Source: Bordetella parapertussis (GTDB lineage: Bacteria > Pseudomonadota > Gammaproteobacteria > Burkholderiales > Burkholderiaceae_C). Taken from it: a DNA stretch of 18,364 nt. The translations under genes and the position numbers were made by a program. The stretch is from positions 1 to 18,364 of the forward strand of contig CAMDAN010000044.1 in the NCBI GenBank assembly GCA_945888535.1. The letters are read 5' to 3'. The notes beneath the pieces were generated by a model. That model did not search any database, was not told the origin of the DNA, and saw only the letters and a list, made by a program, of their open reading frames with translations. Positions 7,757 through 15,844 of the stretch are shown here, one piece after another (position 1 is the stretch's first letter; each line of letters opens with the position of its first letter).

Positions 7757-8377
7757 TCAGGGATAAAAGTAAAAGTTAAACGCCCGAAGGCCCGTGACGG
7801 GCTGTAGGCCTGTGGCGTTGTCGTTAAAACAAGTGAGGTCGTTGGCACCGCTGTCTTGGCAGCTCATCCCCAGGGTCTCCTTGTCTTTGTCAAACCAATA
7901 CAAACTCAATATCCAACCGCTATTTGGAGTGCTATTAGTGTTGCTGTTGCTCACCAAACTCATCGCGCCTTGCGGCAAAAGGGCACGGGCACTGCTGCGC
8001 AGTTGCCATAGATCAAAGGCTGCACGTTCAGCATTCGTACAACCCGAGGCAATGCAGTTGGGAGAAGGCATTGCTTCGATGGTTGATTGCTGAGCGATCC
8101 AAGACGCCGCAAAGTGGTAACCGTTTCCCGCCCCCGACCCAGGGAGTTCGGACGGATTGGAACGCATGCGCCCAAGCGCGTCATTAGCAAGCAGGTTGAG
8201 GTTGGCTTGAATCACGCTCTCAGTGTGTGAGCGCAGGTTGCCAGCCATGAGTCGGGCTAAGCCCAATAAACAAAACGATAAAAGCAGCAAAGCCACGAGA
8301 ACCTCAATCAAGGAGCTTCCTGTTTGGCCCTGCTTAGGTGAAGCCATGCTAGGGGCAGCTCGTGGATGGAACTTCAT
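7757..8377 (-). CDS. pilV: Type IV pilus minor pilin PilV
   Basis: 206 residues from ATG 8377, or 196 from ATG 8347. The prepilin site is QTG followed by SSLIEVLVALLLLSFCLLGLARL, with Glu at +5; this SLIEVLVAL pattern is typical of PilV. NDALGRMRSNP further along is also PilV-like. The downstream ATG would place the start one base after the fimT stop and give a short 10-residue leader; the upstream ATG overlaps fimT by 29 bases. Neither has a strong ribosome site, so the start is undecided. It is the second gene of the minor-pilin cassette. Confidence 0.87.
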   Translation of the reverse strand: MKFHPRAAPSMASPKQGQTGSSLIEVLVALLLLSFCLLGLARLMAGNLRSHTESVIQANLNLLANDALGRMRSNPSELPGSGAGNGYHFAASWIAQQSTIEAMPSPNCIASGCTNAERAAFDLWQLRSSARALLPQGAMSLVSNSNTNSTPNSGWILSLYWFDKDKETLGMSCQDSGANDLTCFNDNATGLQPVTGLRAFNFYFYP

Positions 8378-8942
8378 CTAAGCGAACCCGCCCTTGCCAA
8401 CTGATGGTCATCGTGGTGCTGGGCTGACAGGGTTGGCGGGTATCGCGCAAAGTGAAGGTTCCCGCGTTAACCAATAAGACGCCGCGCGAATTGGCGCTGA
8501 AGGTGCTGCGCGAACCGGTGCTGTTCGATTGAAGATCAAAGTGGCTTGGGATGCTTTGGCTTGCAGCGATGATGTCGCCCGAAGGAATACTGGCCCCTTC
8601 TAAAGCGCCACAGCTTTGGTTTTGGTACATCAACCAACCTGCAGACCAATTCGTACTCGTACCTTGATTGCAGGTTTTGGCGTTGCTAGAGATGCACATG
8701 CTGACACAGCGGTTGCGATGAATCGCCTCGGTGCGCATGCGTCCCACAGCGCTGGTAAATTCGTCGCGCACTGAGCGCATGTGGTTGTGCGAAACCGTTG
8801 CGCTTAGCCGGGGCAGCGCAAGCGCCATCACCGTGCCCAATACGGCCACGGTGACGCTGAGTTCTATTAAGGTAAAAGCGTTCTGGCGACGCTTTAAGTT
8901 CGGCCCGCGCAGGGGCCCACCTCTCGCATGGATTGCATCCAT
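8349..8942 (-). CDS. fimT: Type IV pilus minor pilin FimT/GspH family
   Basis: 197-residue pseudopilin-like protein. The N-terminal leader ends RRQNA, followed by FTLIELSVTVAVLGTVMALALPRL with Glu at +5. The residue before the cleavage site is Ala, not the near-invariant Gly. The segment EFTSAVGRMRTEAIHRNRCVSMC matches FimT/GspH (helix followed by the first strand), and a late ISWQGRVRL fits the GspH/FimT C-terminal domain. FimT-type minor pilins help initiate pilus assembly, and some members bind DNA during natural transformation; that role cannot be judged here. A strong GGGGAGGGAGG ribosome site lies just before the ATG. It begins 22 bases after nrdR and leads the pilin cassette. Confidence 0.88.
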   Translation of the reverse strand: MDAIHARGGPLRGPNLKRRQNAFTLIELSVTVAVLGTVMALALPRLSATVSHNHMRSVRDEFTSAVGRMRTEAIHRNRCVSMCISSNAKTCNQGTSTNWSAGWLMYQNQSCGALEGASIPSGDIIAASQSIPSHFDLQSNSTGSRSTFSANSRGVLLVNAGTFTLRDTRQPCQPSTTMTISWQGRVRLDEVPSTSCP

Positions 8943-8964
8943 CCTCCCTCCCCAGAGAGTTTTG

Positions 8965-9414
8965 TTATTTATTTACTTCGTTGACCAAGGTTTTGAATTC
9001 ATCAATGTCTTCAAAACTTCGGTAGACGCTGGCAAAGCGCACATACGCCACTTTATCGAGTTTCTTGAGTTCGCGCATCACCAATTCACCTAGCCTTGCG
9101 GAGGGGACTTCGCGCAGGCCGAGGTTGAGGAGTTTTTCTTCGATGCGTTCGATGGCGCTGTCCACCTGCTCTGTGCTCACGGGGCGTTTGCGCAGGGCCA
9201 AATTCATAGACGCCAATAATTTGGAGTGTTCGTAATCAATACGCCGACCATCTTTTTTGACGATGGCCGGGTAATTCACGTCAGGGCGCTCGTAGGTTGT
9301 AAACCGTTTATCGCAAGCGCCGCATTGGCGTCTGCGCCGGATGAAGTCGCCGTCTTCAGCAATCCGAGTTTCAACCACCTGGGTTTCGGAGTGGCTGCAA
9401 AACGGACACTTCAT
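8965..9414 (-). CDS. nrdR: Transcriptional repressor NrdR
   Basis: 149-residue nucleotide-sensing repressor of ribonucleotide reductase genes. The N-terminal zinc ribbon has C3-x-x-C6 and C31-x-x-C34, followed by the basic [18 protein letters not shown] segment. An ATP-cone domain spans about 49-139 (VVKKDGRR-like start here as [16 protein letters not shown]) and binds ATP/dATP. Length and motifs are standard. It lies 12 bases after glyA and 22 bases before fimT, so it is in the same transcription unit. The glyA-nrdR-ribD linkage is common in proteobacteria; here pilin genes are inserted between nrdR and ribD. Confidence 0.97.
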   Translation of the reverse strand: MKCPFCSHSETQVVETRIAEDGDFIRRRRQCGACDKRFTTYERPDVNYPAIVKKDGRRIDYEHSKLLASMNLALRKRPVSTEQVDSAIERIEEKLLNLGLREVPSARLGELVMRELKKLDKVAYVRFASVYRSFEDIDEFKTLVNEVNK

Positions 9415-9426
9415 CGCGGGGCTGGA

Positions 9427-10671
9427 TTAACCGTAGACTGGAAAACGAGAGGTAAGGGCGTGAACTTTTGCTCGCACCGCGTTGATATTGGCTTCGTCAT
9501 GGGGGTTGTCCAAAACATCGGCAATCAGGTGTGCGGTAGCGCGGGCTTCTTCATCCTTAAAGCCTCGGGTTGTCATCGCCGGCGTTCCGATACGAACACC
9601 GCTAGTAACCATTGGTTTCTCTGGGTCGTTGGGGATGGCATTTTTGTTGATGGTCATGTGGGCATTACCCAAAACCAACTCAGCGACTTTGCCGGTGATT
9701 TTTTTAGACTGTAGATCAACCAACATCACGTGGCTTTGGGTTCCGCCGCTGACAATGCGCAGACCGCGCTCCGTGAGCGTCTTCGCCACGATGTCAGCGT
9801 TCTTCAAGACTTGCTGCTGGTAAGCCTTGAACTCGGGGCTCAAAGCTTCTTTGAAAGCCACAGCCTTGGCGGCAATCACGTGCATCAGCGGGCCGCCTTG
9901 GAGGCCTGGGAAAATAGCGCTGTTGATGGCTTTTTCGTGTTCTGCCTTCATCAAAATAATGCCGCCACGGGGGCCGCGCAGGCTCTTGTGGGTTGTCGAG
10001 GTCACCACATCGGCGTGGGGTACGGGGTTGGGGTACACACCCGCTGCGATCAGGCCCGAATAATGGGCCATGTCGACCAAGAAAATAGCGCCGACTTCTT
10101 TGGCAACTTTGGCAAAACGCGCCCAGTCGATGTGCAGCGAATAAGCCGAAGCGCCTGCAATGATCAGCTTGGGCTTGGTCTCTCGGGCTTTGGCTTCCAT
10201 TGCGTCATAGTCAATGGCTTCATTTTTATCCAGGCCGTAAGACACGGCGTTGAACCACTTGCCCGACATATTGAGTGGCATGCCGTGGGTCAGGTGACCG
10301 CCTTCGGCAAGACTCATTCCCAAAATGGTGTCGCCGGGCTTGAGGAAGGCCAAAAACACAGCCTCGTTAGCCGATGCGCCGCAGTGAGGCTGCACGTTGG
10401 CGGCTTCAGCGCCATACATTTGTTTTACGCGGTCAATCGCGAGTTGTTCAGCCACGTCCACGTGTTCGCAACCACCGTAGTAGCGCTTGCCTGGGTAGCC
10501 TTCTGCGTATTTGTTGGTGAGTTGGCTGCCTTGCGCGGCCATGACAGCAGGCGAGGCGTAGTTTTCGCTGGCGATCAATTCAATGTGGTGCTCTTGGCGA
10601 GCGTTTTCAGCCTGGATGGCGGCCCAAAGCTCAGGATCAGTTTGTTCTACAAGGATATTGCGGTGGTACAT
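9427..10671 (-). CDS. glyA: Serine hydroxymethyltransferase
   Basis: PLP enzyme converting serine and tetrahydrofolate to glycine and methylene-tetrahydrofolate, the main one-carbon source. The 414-residue length is normal. Visible: [10 protein letters not shown], the [11 protein letters not shown] loop, [23 protein letters not shown] with the PLP Lys at 229, and [12 protein letters not shown]. The phosphate-contact segment reads PHCGASAN (95-102), where the E. coli enzyme has PHSGSQAN; I know this form from Comamonadaceae, so it is a lineage marker rather than damage. An AAGAGAG-like ribosome site precedes the ATG. The 67-base gap after the transglycosylase gene contains only a weak hairpin followed by TATTTTTT on the minus strand (stem ACTC/GAGT, 10711-10723). 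Confidence 0.98.
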   Translation of the reverse strand: MYHRNILVEQTDPELWAAIQAENARQEHHIELIASENYASPAVMAAQGSQLTNKYAEGYPGKRYYGGCEHVDVAEQLAIDRVKQMYGAEAANVQPHCGASANEAVFLAFLKPGDTILGMSLAEGGHLTHGMPLNMSGKWFNAVSYGLDKNEAIDYDAMEAKARETKPKLIIAGASAYSLHIDWARFAKVAKEVGAIFLVDMAHYSGLIAAGVYPNPVPHADVVTSTTHKSLRGPRGGIILMKAEHEKAINSAIFPGLQGGPLMHVIAAKAVAFKEALSPEFKAYQQQVLKNADIVAKTLTERGLRIVSGGTQSHVMLVDLQSKKITGKVAELVLGNAHMTINKNAIPNDPEKPMVTSGVRIGTPAMTTRGFKDEEARATAHLIADVLDNPHDEANINAVRAKVHALTSRFPVYG

Positions 10672-10738
10672 GAAACTCTCTTATGAAGGAGGCGGAAATC
10701 GCCAAAAAATACTCAGTGAGAGTTTACTGGATGCAGCC

Positions 10739-11509
10739 TTAGGATTTGTTCTCGAGGCGACGTAAAAGGGTCTGAGCTAGCGCATTGATGGGTGGCGGTG
10801 AACCTGCGGACACGGCTTGAAGCCGACCTTGCTCAGCGATGACTTTTTCAGAGTATCCGTTGTCTTCATCCAGGTTGCCCGCACCCACATAAAACCGCAA
10901 ACCCCCTTCAACAGAACCGGCTCTAGAGATACATTCTTTAAGAATCTGAACCCCAATTTTTATATTTGTCCGTGGGTCAAATGCAGCCATCTTTCCACCG
11001 AAAGACTCAAATTTGTCAATGTGGATGTGCGTCATCACTTGCATGAGCCCTTGCGCTCCGACCGGGCTTTGAGAAAAAGGATTGAAACCCGACTCGACCG
11101 CCATGACAGCCAAAATGAGGTGTGGATCAATTCGGGCGCGGTTCCCCGATTCAAATGCCTCTTCGACCAAGGCCCCCATGGCTTCGGGTGCGCGGTTGTA
11201 TTTACGGCCTAACCATTGGGCCAAGGCCGCTTGCGATTTGGGTAGTTCTTTCAGGCTGATAGCCGTGGCGCGTTCAGCCGGTGTTCCTGATACCAAGCCA
11301 GAGATAATCTCCTGACGGTCTTGCAGCCACGTCATTAGTTGGACCTCGCCGGCTTGGCGAATGTCGGGCTGGGCGACCACCGTGATCGTCGCAAACATCA
11401 CGGCCAAGCCTAGCAAAGCAAAGCTACTGTGGGTGATTTCAAAAAAACCATTGCCAATATCTCTTGCGACTACAGCAAGATTTTCGGTGAATGGGGTGGT
11501 TGATTTCAT
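10739..11509 (-). CDS. Membrane-anchored lytic transglycosylase (SLT domain)
   Basis: 256 residues. A hydrophobic segment at about 27-46 (SSFALLGLAVMFATITVVAQ) should anchor the protein in the inner membrane with the catalytic part in the periplasm. The SLT domain spans about 125-225: catalytic Glu139 in AVESGFNP, GAQGLMQVM (152-159), AAFDPRTNIKIGVQIL and FYVGAGN. Such enzymes cleave the MurNAc-GlcNAc bond of peptidoglycan to give 1,6-anhydro ends and make room for envelope machines. The usual AYNAG motif near the end reads FYVGAG here. A near-consensus promoter lies about 80 bases upstream; no clear ribosome site precedes the ATG. The specific subclass is not recognised. Confidence 0.88.
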   Translation of the reverse strand: MKSTTPFTENLAVVARDIGNGFFEITHSSFALLGLAVMFATITVVAQPDIRQAGEVQLMTWLQDRQEIISGLVSGTPAERATAISLKELPKSQAALAQWLGRKYNRAPEAMGALVEEAFESGNRARIDPHLILAVMAVESGFNPFSQSPVGAQGLMQVMTHIHIDKFESFGGKMAAFDPRTNIKIGVQILKECISRAGSVEGGLRFYVGAGNLDEDNGYSEKVIAEQGRLQAVSAGSPPPINALAQTLLRRLENKS

Positions 11510-11590
11510 GAAAAAAGAAGTTGACTGATTGGGCCTTAGGAGTTGGCGGAAATGGGCCAGCGAGGCGGTTTGGGGTGTCAGTGCAGCACA

Positions 11591-11619
11591 ATTCTAGGAA
11601 GCATTTATATACCAGTCAA
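11591..11619 (-). promoter_or_regulatory. Sigma-70 promoter for the lytic transglycosylase (possibly glyA operon)
   Basis: On the minus strand TTGACT (11619-11614) and TAGAAT (11596-11591) are separated by exactly 17 bases. Each hexamer differs from consensus by one base. The predicted start is near 11584, giving a leader of about 75 bases before the ATG at 11509. This is the clearest promoter in the window and could drive the whole downstream minus-strand block if the weak hairpin after the transglycosylase gene does not stop transcription. Confidence 0.65.
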
Positions 11620-11701
11620 GAATATCAAACGCTATCTTCATTGTAATTTGGATTTAAAGCTTGCATTCACTGGTAAAAATATCGAACCGGGGTCAATTCG
11701 C

Positions 11702-11727
11702 GGCGAAAATACGCCTTTCTTTTTTTT
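11702..11727 (+). terminator. Small GC hairpin with T tract upstream of the DUF349 gene
   Basis: GGCG (11702-11705) and CGCC (11712-11715) form a 4-bp stem with loop AAAATA, followed by TTTCTTTTTTTT. This resembles a weak intrinsic terminator or leader attenuator for plus-strand transcripts entering the DUF349 gene, whose GTG lies 25 bases further on. The stem is short, so it may be chance. Confidence 0.35.
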
Positions 11728-11751
11728 GATTTCCCCTTACAAAGGCTCCAC

Positions 11752-14514
11752 GTGCCGTCGACTCCCGCTACAAAAACAATAGATATTGCCCAATTGGACC
11801 AAATGACCGGAGGGGCGTTCACCGCACCCACCGCCGGCGAGCGTTCTGCACGTGTCAAAGAATGGCTGCTCACCGAGCCCAGTCCAGAGAAATTAGCTGA
11901 AGTGTTTAAAGAGCTAAGCAGCCGCGATAAAGGGGCTGCCAAACTCTTGCGCGAACGTTTAGACGATGCCAAGCGCCACAAAGAACAAGAGCATTTAGCC
12001 AACGAATGGGCCGCCAAAGCCCAGGCTTTGATGGCTGTAGCCAAACTCAATATTGCAGATGCCCTGGCTTGGCAGCGCGACGCGGCCAAGGCGGGCGCAC
12101 CGCTGAGTAAAGAACCCCTAGCGGGTTTCAAAGTTCAGCTGGCCGATCGAGTCCGTGCGATTGAAGACTTGCAACACCAAACCCAAGTTCAGCGGGAAGC
12201 TGCCGTTTTGATGGCCCAGCGTATTGAAGTGTGGTCAACCAAATCTTGGCGAGAAGCCCAAGGCGCTTTAGACGCGCTGGGTACTGATGTCAACACTTGG
12301 CAAGCCCAAGCTGCTGCTTTGGTGGCTAATCCAGACTGGGCCAGCGTTGATTTGAAATTCGCGCCTTTGCTTGATGCATCTCGTGGGCAGTTGTTATTGG
12401 TGTGGAACGCGTTTCAGTTGGCCTTAAAGCAGGCGCTTGATGCCTCCAACGACGCCGCTGCGGAGTTGCCACCGGTGGCAGTGTGGGCCGACGAGTTGCG
12501 GGCTGCGCGTGGCGTCGCCAATCCTCCAGCTGCTCCCCCCAAACCCAAAGTAGACCCGGAGGTTCGCGCTGCTGCCAACGCCGCCGTTCAAGAAGCCATC
12601 ACTAAGCTGGAGACGCAAACCTCAGAGGGCCACGGCAAAGCCAGCGCTGGCGCTGCCCAAGCATTGCGCCACGCGCTCAAAGAGTTTGGCAAAGCGATTG
12701 ACTCCAAAGTCGACGGCTTGGCCCATGCGGCCTTAGCTGCAGCCGGAGAGCTTGAAGGCTGGCAGCGTTGGCGGGCGGATCAACTTCGTGAAGAGTTACT
12801 GATCAAGGCCGAAGGCTTGCTTAAACGCCCTGAAGGCCAAGCCATTGGCGGGCGAAAAATGCAAGACATGCTGCGCACCATGCGCGAGCAGTGGAAGCAA
12901 ACCGACCAAGGCGGCTTACCGAACCACGCCCTTTGGAAACGCTTTGATGAGGCCTGTAACGAGGCTTACAAGGTGGTTGAAGCTTGGCTAGAAAAAATCA
13001 AAGCCGATGCCATCGAGCACCGCAAGCAACGCTTGGCGCTGATTGAGGAAGTCAAGGCGTGGGCTGAAGCCAATCGAACCGCCTTAGACGAGGATTGGAA
13101 AGGCTTTAGCCGCATCCTGCACCAGTTCGGCGACCGTTGGCGCGATGCGGGCCACTTAGGTGAAAAAGCCTTTGCAGAATTGCAGCCTTTGTGGAAGGCG
13201 GCTATTTCCCATGCGGCCGAGCCGCTGGAGACCATGCAGACGCAAAGCTTGCAACTGCGCCACGCCATGATTGAAGAAGCCAAAATATTGGGCGAGGCGG
13301 CGGTATTGCGTATCGACGCAGTGAAGGGTTTGCAACAACGCTGGCAAGCCCAAGCGCATGCCGTTCCGATTGACCGCCGGCAAGAGCAAAAACTGTGGGA
13401 CGCATTTAGAAAACCGATTGACGATGCGTTTCAACGCAAATCGGCAGAACGCGAAAAAGCCGAAGCCTCCTTAGGAGCGCGTGACCGCGTGGTCTTAGAC
13501 GCTTCTAAAGCGCTACAAGCCGCGAATGCTGCAGGTGACGCGCAAGCGATTCGCGCTGCGATGGCTGCGCTTGAGGCGGCTTTACATGGGCAAGCCCAGG
13601 CTCAAGCCGTGGCACAGGCGGCCGGTGCCCATGAAGTTCAAGCCCAGGCGCTAGTTCAAGAAGGAGCTCCAGACGCTTCCATTGCTGCCGATCCAAGTGC
13701 TGAGACAGAAGCTGCAACAGCGCCGCTATCGGTAACTGAATCAACTTCGGAGCCTTTGTCTGAAGCCGTGTCGGAGACCGCTTCCGAGAGCGATGAAGCG
13801 CAAACTTCGCCCCCCCCAGAAAAAATTGTTCCTAAGGCCCCGCCAAAACCGGTCGTGGCTATGCGTGGCGATGATCGCCCGGGAATGAAAAAAGAAGTGC
13901 CATCAAGTGATGCAGGGCGATTTGGTAAGCCTGGAATGCGCCGGGACGCTGGGCGCAGCGACAGCCGCCCGCCCCGCCAAGATCGGTCAGATCGCCAAGA
14001 CCGCACCGATCGCCCCGCGTTTGACCCGAAAAATGCACCGCCACGTTTGGGTGACGCTGCCTTTAGAGCTCAGCGTGAAGCCTTAGACAACGCGCAGTTT
14101 GCGTTGAAGAAATTAGCAGCCCAAGCCCACGGTGAGGCGCTTACCCAATTGCTGACGGCGTGGGAAACCAAAAATGCTGCTGCAGTTCCCAGCGTTCAAG
14201 ACCTTGGAAACCGCGTGAACGCGGCAACCCGCACAGTGTGGGTGGCTGCCATTGGCGGCACGGCGCCTGCAACGGCCAAGCCTGTGTCCGCACAAGATGC
14301 GTTGTTGCGTTTAGAGATGGCCGCTGAAGTTCCAACTCCAGCGGACCACTTGGATGCGCGACGGGCATTGCAACTTCAATTGCTGACCCGCCGAAATGAC
14401 CCCGCGCCGCAACAAACTTGGGGCCACGATGCGGCAGTCGTCTTGAGTTCGTCGTATGGGGCGGAAGATGCGCGTCGGGTACAAAACACGCTGAAAGTCT
14501 TGCTTAAGCGCTAG
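11752..14514 (+). CDS. DUF349 domain-containing protein
   Basis: 920-residue, Ala-rich, largely helical cytoplasmic protein of unknown function, with no signal peptide or membrane segment. DUF349-type helical repeats, with the spaced Trp and LW-x-RF pattern, are visible at about 345-420 (REQWKQTD, then LWKRFDEACNEAY), 425-500 (GDRWRDAGH, then LWKAAI) and 505-575 (LQQRWQAQ, then LWDAFRKPIDDAF). Degenerate copies may lie in the first 340 residues. A disordered section follows: acidic Ser/Thr/Glu-rich at about 635-690, then Arg/Asp/Gly/Pro-rich at about 705-760 (RQDRSDRQDRTDRP). A folded C-terminal part covers about 765-920. The start is GTG with AAAGG 6 bases upstream. It stands alone, divergent from the transglycosylase and convergent with lpxH. 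No function is assigned. Confidence 0.9.
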   Translation: MPSTPATKTIDIAQLDQMTGGAFTAPTAGERSARVKEWLLTEPSPEKLAEVFKELSSRDKGAAKLLRERLDDAKRHKEQEHLANEWAAKAQALMAVAKLNIADALAWQRDAAKAGAPLSKEPLAGFKVQLADRVRAIEDLQHQTQVQREAAVLMAQRIEVWSTKSWREAQGALDALGTDVNTWQAQAAALVANPDWASVDLKFAPLLDASRGQLLLVWNAFQLALKQALDASNDAAAELPPVAVWADELRAARGVANPPAAPPKPKVDPEVRAAANAAVQEAITKLETQTSEGHGKASAGAAQALRHALKEFGKAIDSKVDGLAHAALAAAGELEGWQRWRADQLREELLIKAEGLLKRPEGQAIGGRKMQDMLRTMREQWKQTDQGGLPNHALWKRFDEACNEAYKVVEAWLEKIKADAIEHRKQRLALIEEVKAWAEANRTALDEDWKGFSRILHQFGDRWRDAGHLGEKAFAELQPLWKAAISHAAEPLETMQTQSLQLRHAMIEEAKILGEAAVLRIDAVKGLQQRWQAQAHAVPIDRRQEQKLWDAFRKPIDDAFQRKSAEREKAEASLGARDRVVLDASKALQAANAAGDAQAIRAAMAALEAALHGQAQAQAVAQAAGAHEVQAQALVQEGAPDASIAADPSAETEAATAPLSVTESTSEPLSEAVSETASESDEAQTSPPPEKIVPKAPPKPVVAMRGDDRPGMKKEVPSSDAGRFGKPGMRRDAGRSDSRPPRQDRSDRQDRTDRPAFDPKNAPPRLGDAAFRAQREALDNAQFALKKLAAQAHGEALTQLLTAWETKNAAAVPSVQDLGNRVNAATRTVWVAAIGGTAPATAKPVSAQDALLRLEMAAEVPTPADHLDARRALQLQLLTRRNDPAPQQTWGHDAAVVLSSSYGAEDARRVQNTLKVLLKR

Positions 14515-14533
14515 ATTAAGCGCCGGGCGTTTT

Positions 14534-15316
14534 CTAAAGATGCGAAAAAGCAATCCGAGCGGGTTGCGTTGCCGCAGCGCTGGCTTGCTTTGACAGTGTG
14601 AGTCGCAGAACCTCAGCACGTTGGGGCGTAGCGCCCATATCCCAGTCACTTAAAACCCAGCGACTGTGCTTGGCGTCAAGGGCATGGATTGACGGACGGT
14701 GGGTGTGCCCGTGAATCATGTGGTCTGCTTGGTACTCTTCTAGGAGATCTAGTGCAGCGGCGGTATCGACATCTGCAAAAAAACCAGTGAGGGTCTTTTT
14801 TTTCGCTTCGCTTTGCATGCGCATGTCACGGCCCATGGCCTGGCGTTGTTCCAAGGGCTTTTGTAAAAAATCATGTTGCCACTCTGGGCTTCGAACCATA
14901 CGACGCAAGTCTAAATAAGCGGTGTCAGTCAGGCAAAGCGCATCGCCATGCGTAAGCAACCACCGACCGTTAGGGGTTTGCAATACGGTGGGGTCTTCCA
15001 TGCAGGTGGCGCCACAGGCGGTCATGCAATCGGAGCCCATGAGAAAGTCTCGGTTCCCGCAGAGAAAATAAATATCGATTTTTTGACTGGCAAGCTTCAG
15101 AAGCTTTGCAACCTGAGCCTCAAAGCTGTCGGTCTGAGCGAGGCAGTCATCGCCCACCCACACTTCAAAGAGGTCGCCTAATATAAAAAGCGCTTGGGCG
15201 GGGGAGCTTTGAAGATAGCTCGCAAGCGCCTCCAAAGTTTGGGGCTCTTGGGCTTGCAGGTGCAAGTCAGAGATGAAATCTACGGTGTCCCAATGGGCTT
15301 TGGCGCGTAGTTCCAT
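14534..15316 (-). CDS. lpxH: UDP-2,3-diacylglucosamine diphosphatase
   Basis: Hydrolyses UDP-2,3-diacylglucosamine to lipid X and UMP, the fourth step of lipid A synthesis, at the inner face of the cytoplasmic membrane. The 260-residue protein has all metallophosphoesterase metal motifs: FISDLHL (D and H), ILGDLFEVWVGDD, GNRDF, THGDALC and GHTHRP, with the late SRWVLSDWD segment typical of LpxH. It is a little longer than the E. coli protein because of a C-terminal tail (SKQASAAATQPARIAFSHL). The start at 15316 has a weak ribosome site. It follows ppiB by 19 bases; the ppiB-lpxH pair also occurs in enterobacteria. It converges on the DUF349 gene with 19 bases between stops. Confidence 0.95.
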   Translation of the reverse strand: MELRAKAHWDTVDFISDLHLQAQEPQTLEALASYLQSSPAQALFILGDLFEVWVGDDCLAQTDSFEAQVAKLLKLASQKIDIYFLCGNRDFLMGSDCMTACGATCMEDPTVLQTPNGRWLLTHGDALCLTDTAYLDLRRMVRSPEWQHDFLQKPLEQRQAMGRDMRMQSEAKKKTLTGFFADVDTAAALDLLEEYQADHMIHGHTHRPSIHALDAKHSRWVLSDWDMGATPQRAEVLRLTLSKQASAAATQPARIAFSHL

Positions 15317-15335
15317 CGCTGTGGGCGCAGTGAGG

Positions 15336-15842
15336 TTACAGGGCGACGGCTTTTTCGATCACTACGTCTTCATTGGGGACGTCGTCATGAAAGCCGCTGC
15401 GACCGGTTTTGACGCTTTTAAGCTTGTCCACAATCTCTGTGCCTTCAACGACTTTGCCAAACACGGCGTAACCCCAGCCTTGAGAAGTTTCGCCGGTGTG
15501 ATTTAAAAAATCGTTGTTGGCGACGTTGATGAAAAACTGCGAGGTCGCTGAATGGGGGTCGCCCGTGCGGGCCATGGCCAGGGTGTAGTTGTTATTTTTG
15601 AGGCCGTTATTGGCTTCATTTTCAATCGGGGCTTTGGTTTGCTTTTGTTTCATACCCGCCTCCATCCCGCCGCCTTGAACCATAAAGCCAGGAATGATGC
15701 GGTGAAAAATGGTGTTGTCATAGTGACCGCTGGCGACATAGGCTAAAAAATTAGCCGTTGATTTAGGCGCATGTTCTTGTTCAAGTTCGATGGTGACAAT
15801 GCCATAACCGGCGATGTGGAGTGCTACTTTAGGATTGCTCAT
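15336..15842 (-). CDS. ppiB: Cytoplasmic peptidyl-prolyl cis-trans isomerase (cyclophilin)
   Basis: 168-residue single-domain cyclophilin without a signal peptide. It speeds cis-trans isomerisation of proline peptide bonds during folding. The active-site segment [13 protein letters not shown] (46-58) contains the catalytic Arg, and SQFFINV (101-107) and [11 protein letters not shown] complete the cyclophilin signature. It lies 2 bases after the stop of the secreted cyclophilin gene and upstream of lpxH. The pair probably arose by duplication, with one copy kept in the cytoplasm. Confidence 0.95.
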   Translation of the reverse strand: MSNPKVALHIAGYGIVTIELEQEHAPKSTANFLAYVASGHYDNTIFHRIIPGFMVQGGGMEAGMKQKQTKAPIENEANNGLKNNNYTLAMARTGDPHSATSQFFINVANNDFLNHTGETSQGWGYAVFGKVVEGTEIVDKLKSVKTGRSGFHDDVPNEDVVIEKAVAL

Positions 15843-15844
15843 GT

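Noticed and set aside
1..9414. Functional link between the dCTP deaminase and nrdR through dNTP pools
   Set aside because: They are 8 kb apart, on opposite strands, in different contexts. NrdR here is in its usual core location, so proximity is probably chance.
11683..11708. tRNA T-arm-like or transposon-end-like string (CCGGGGTCAATTCG)
   Set aside because: The possible T-arm stem has a mismatch, and no acceptor, D or anticodon arms surround it. A mobile-element end would need a second copy or inverted partner, which I do not see.
11543..11782. 79-residue plus-strand frame between the transglycosylase and DUF349 genes
   Set aside because: It overlaps the strong minus-strand promoter and the hairpin with T tract, lacks a ribosome site, and reads into the DUF349 start in another frame.
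14505..14533. Terminator between the DUF349 gene and lpxH
   Set aside because: TTAAGCGC is a direct repeat, not a stable inverted repeat. The only stem (CGCT/AGCG) is 4 bp without a T tract on either strand.
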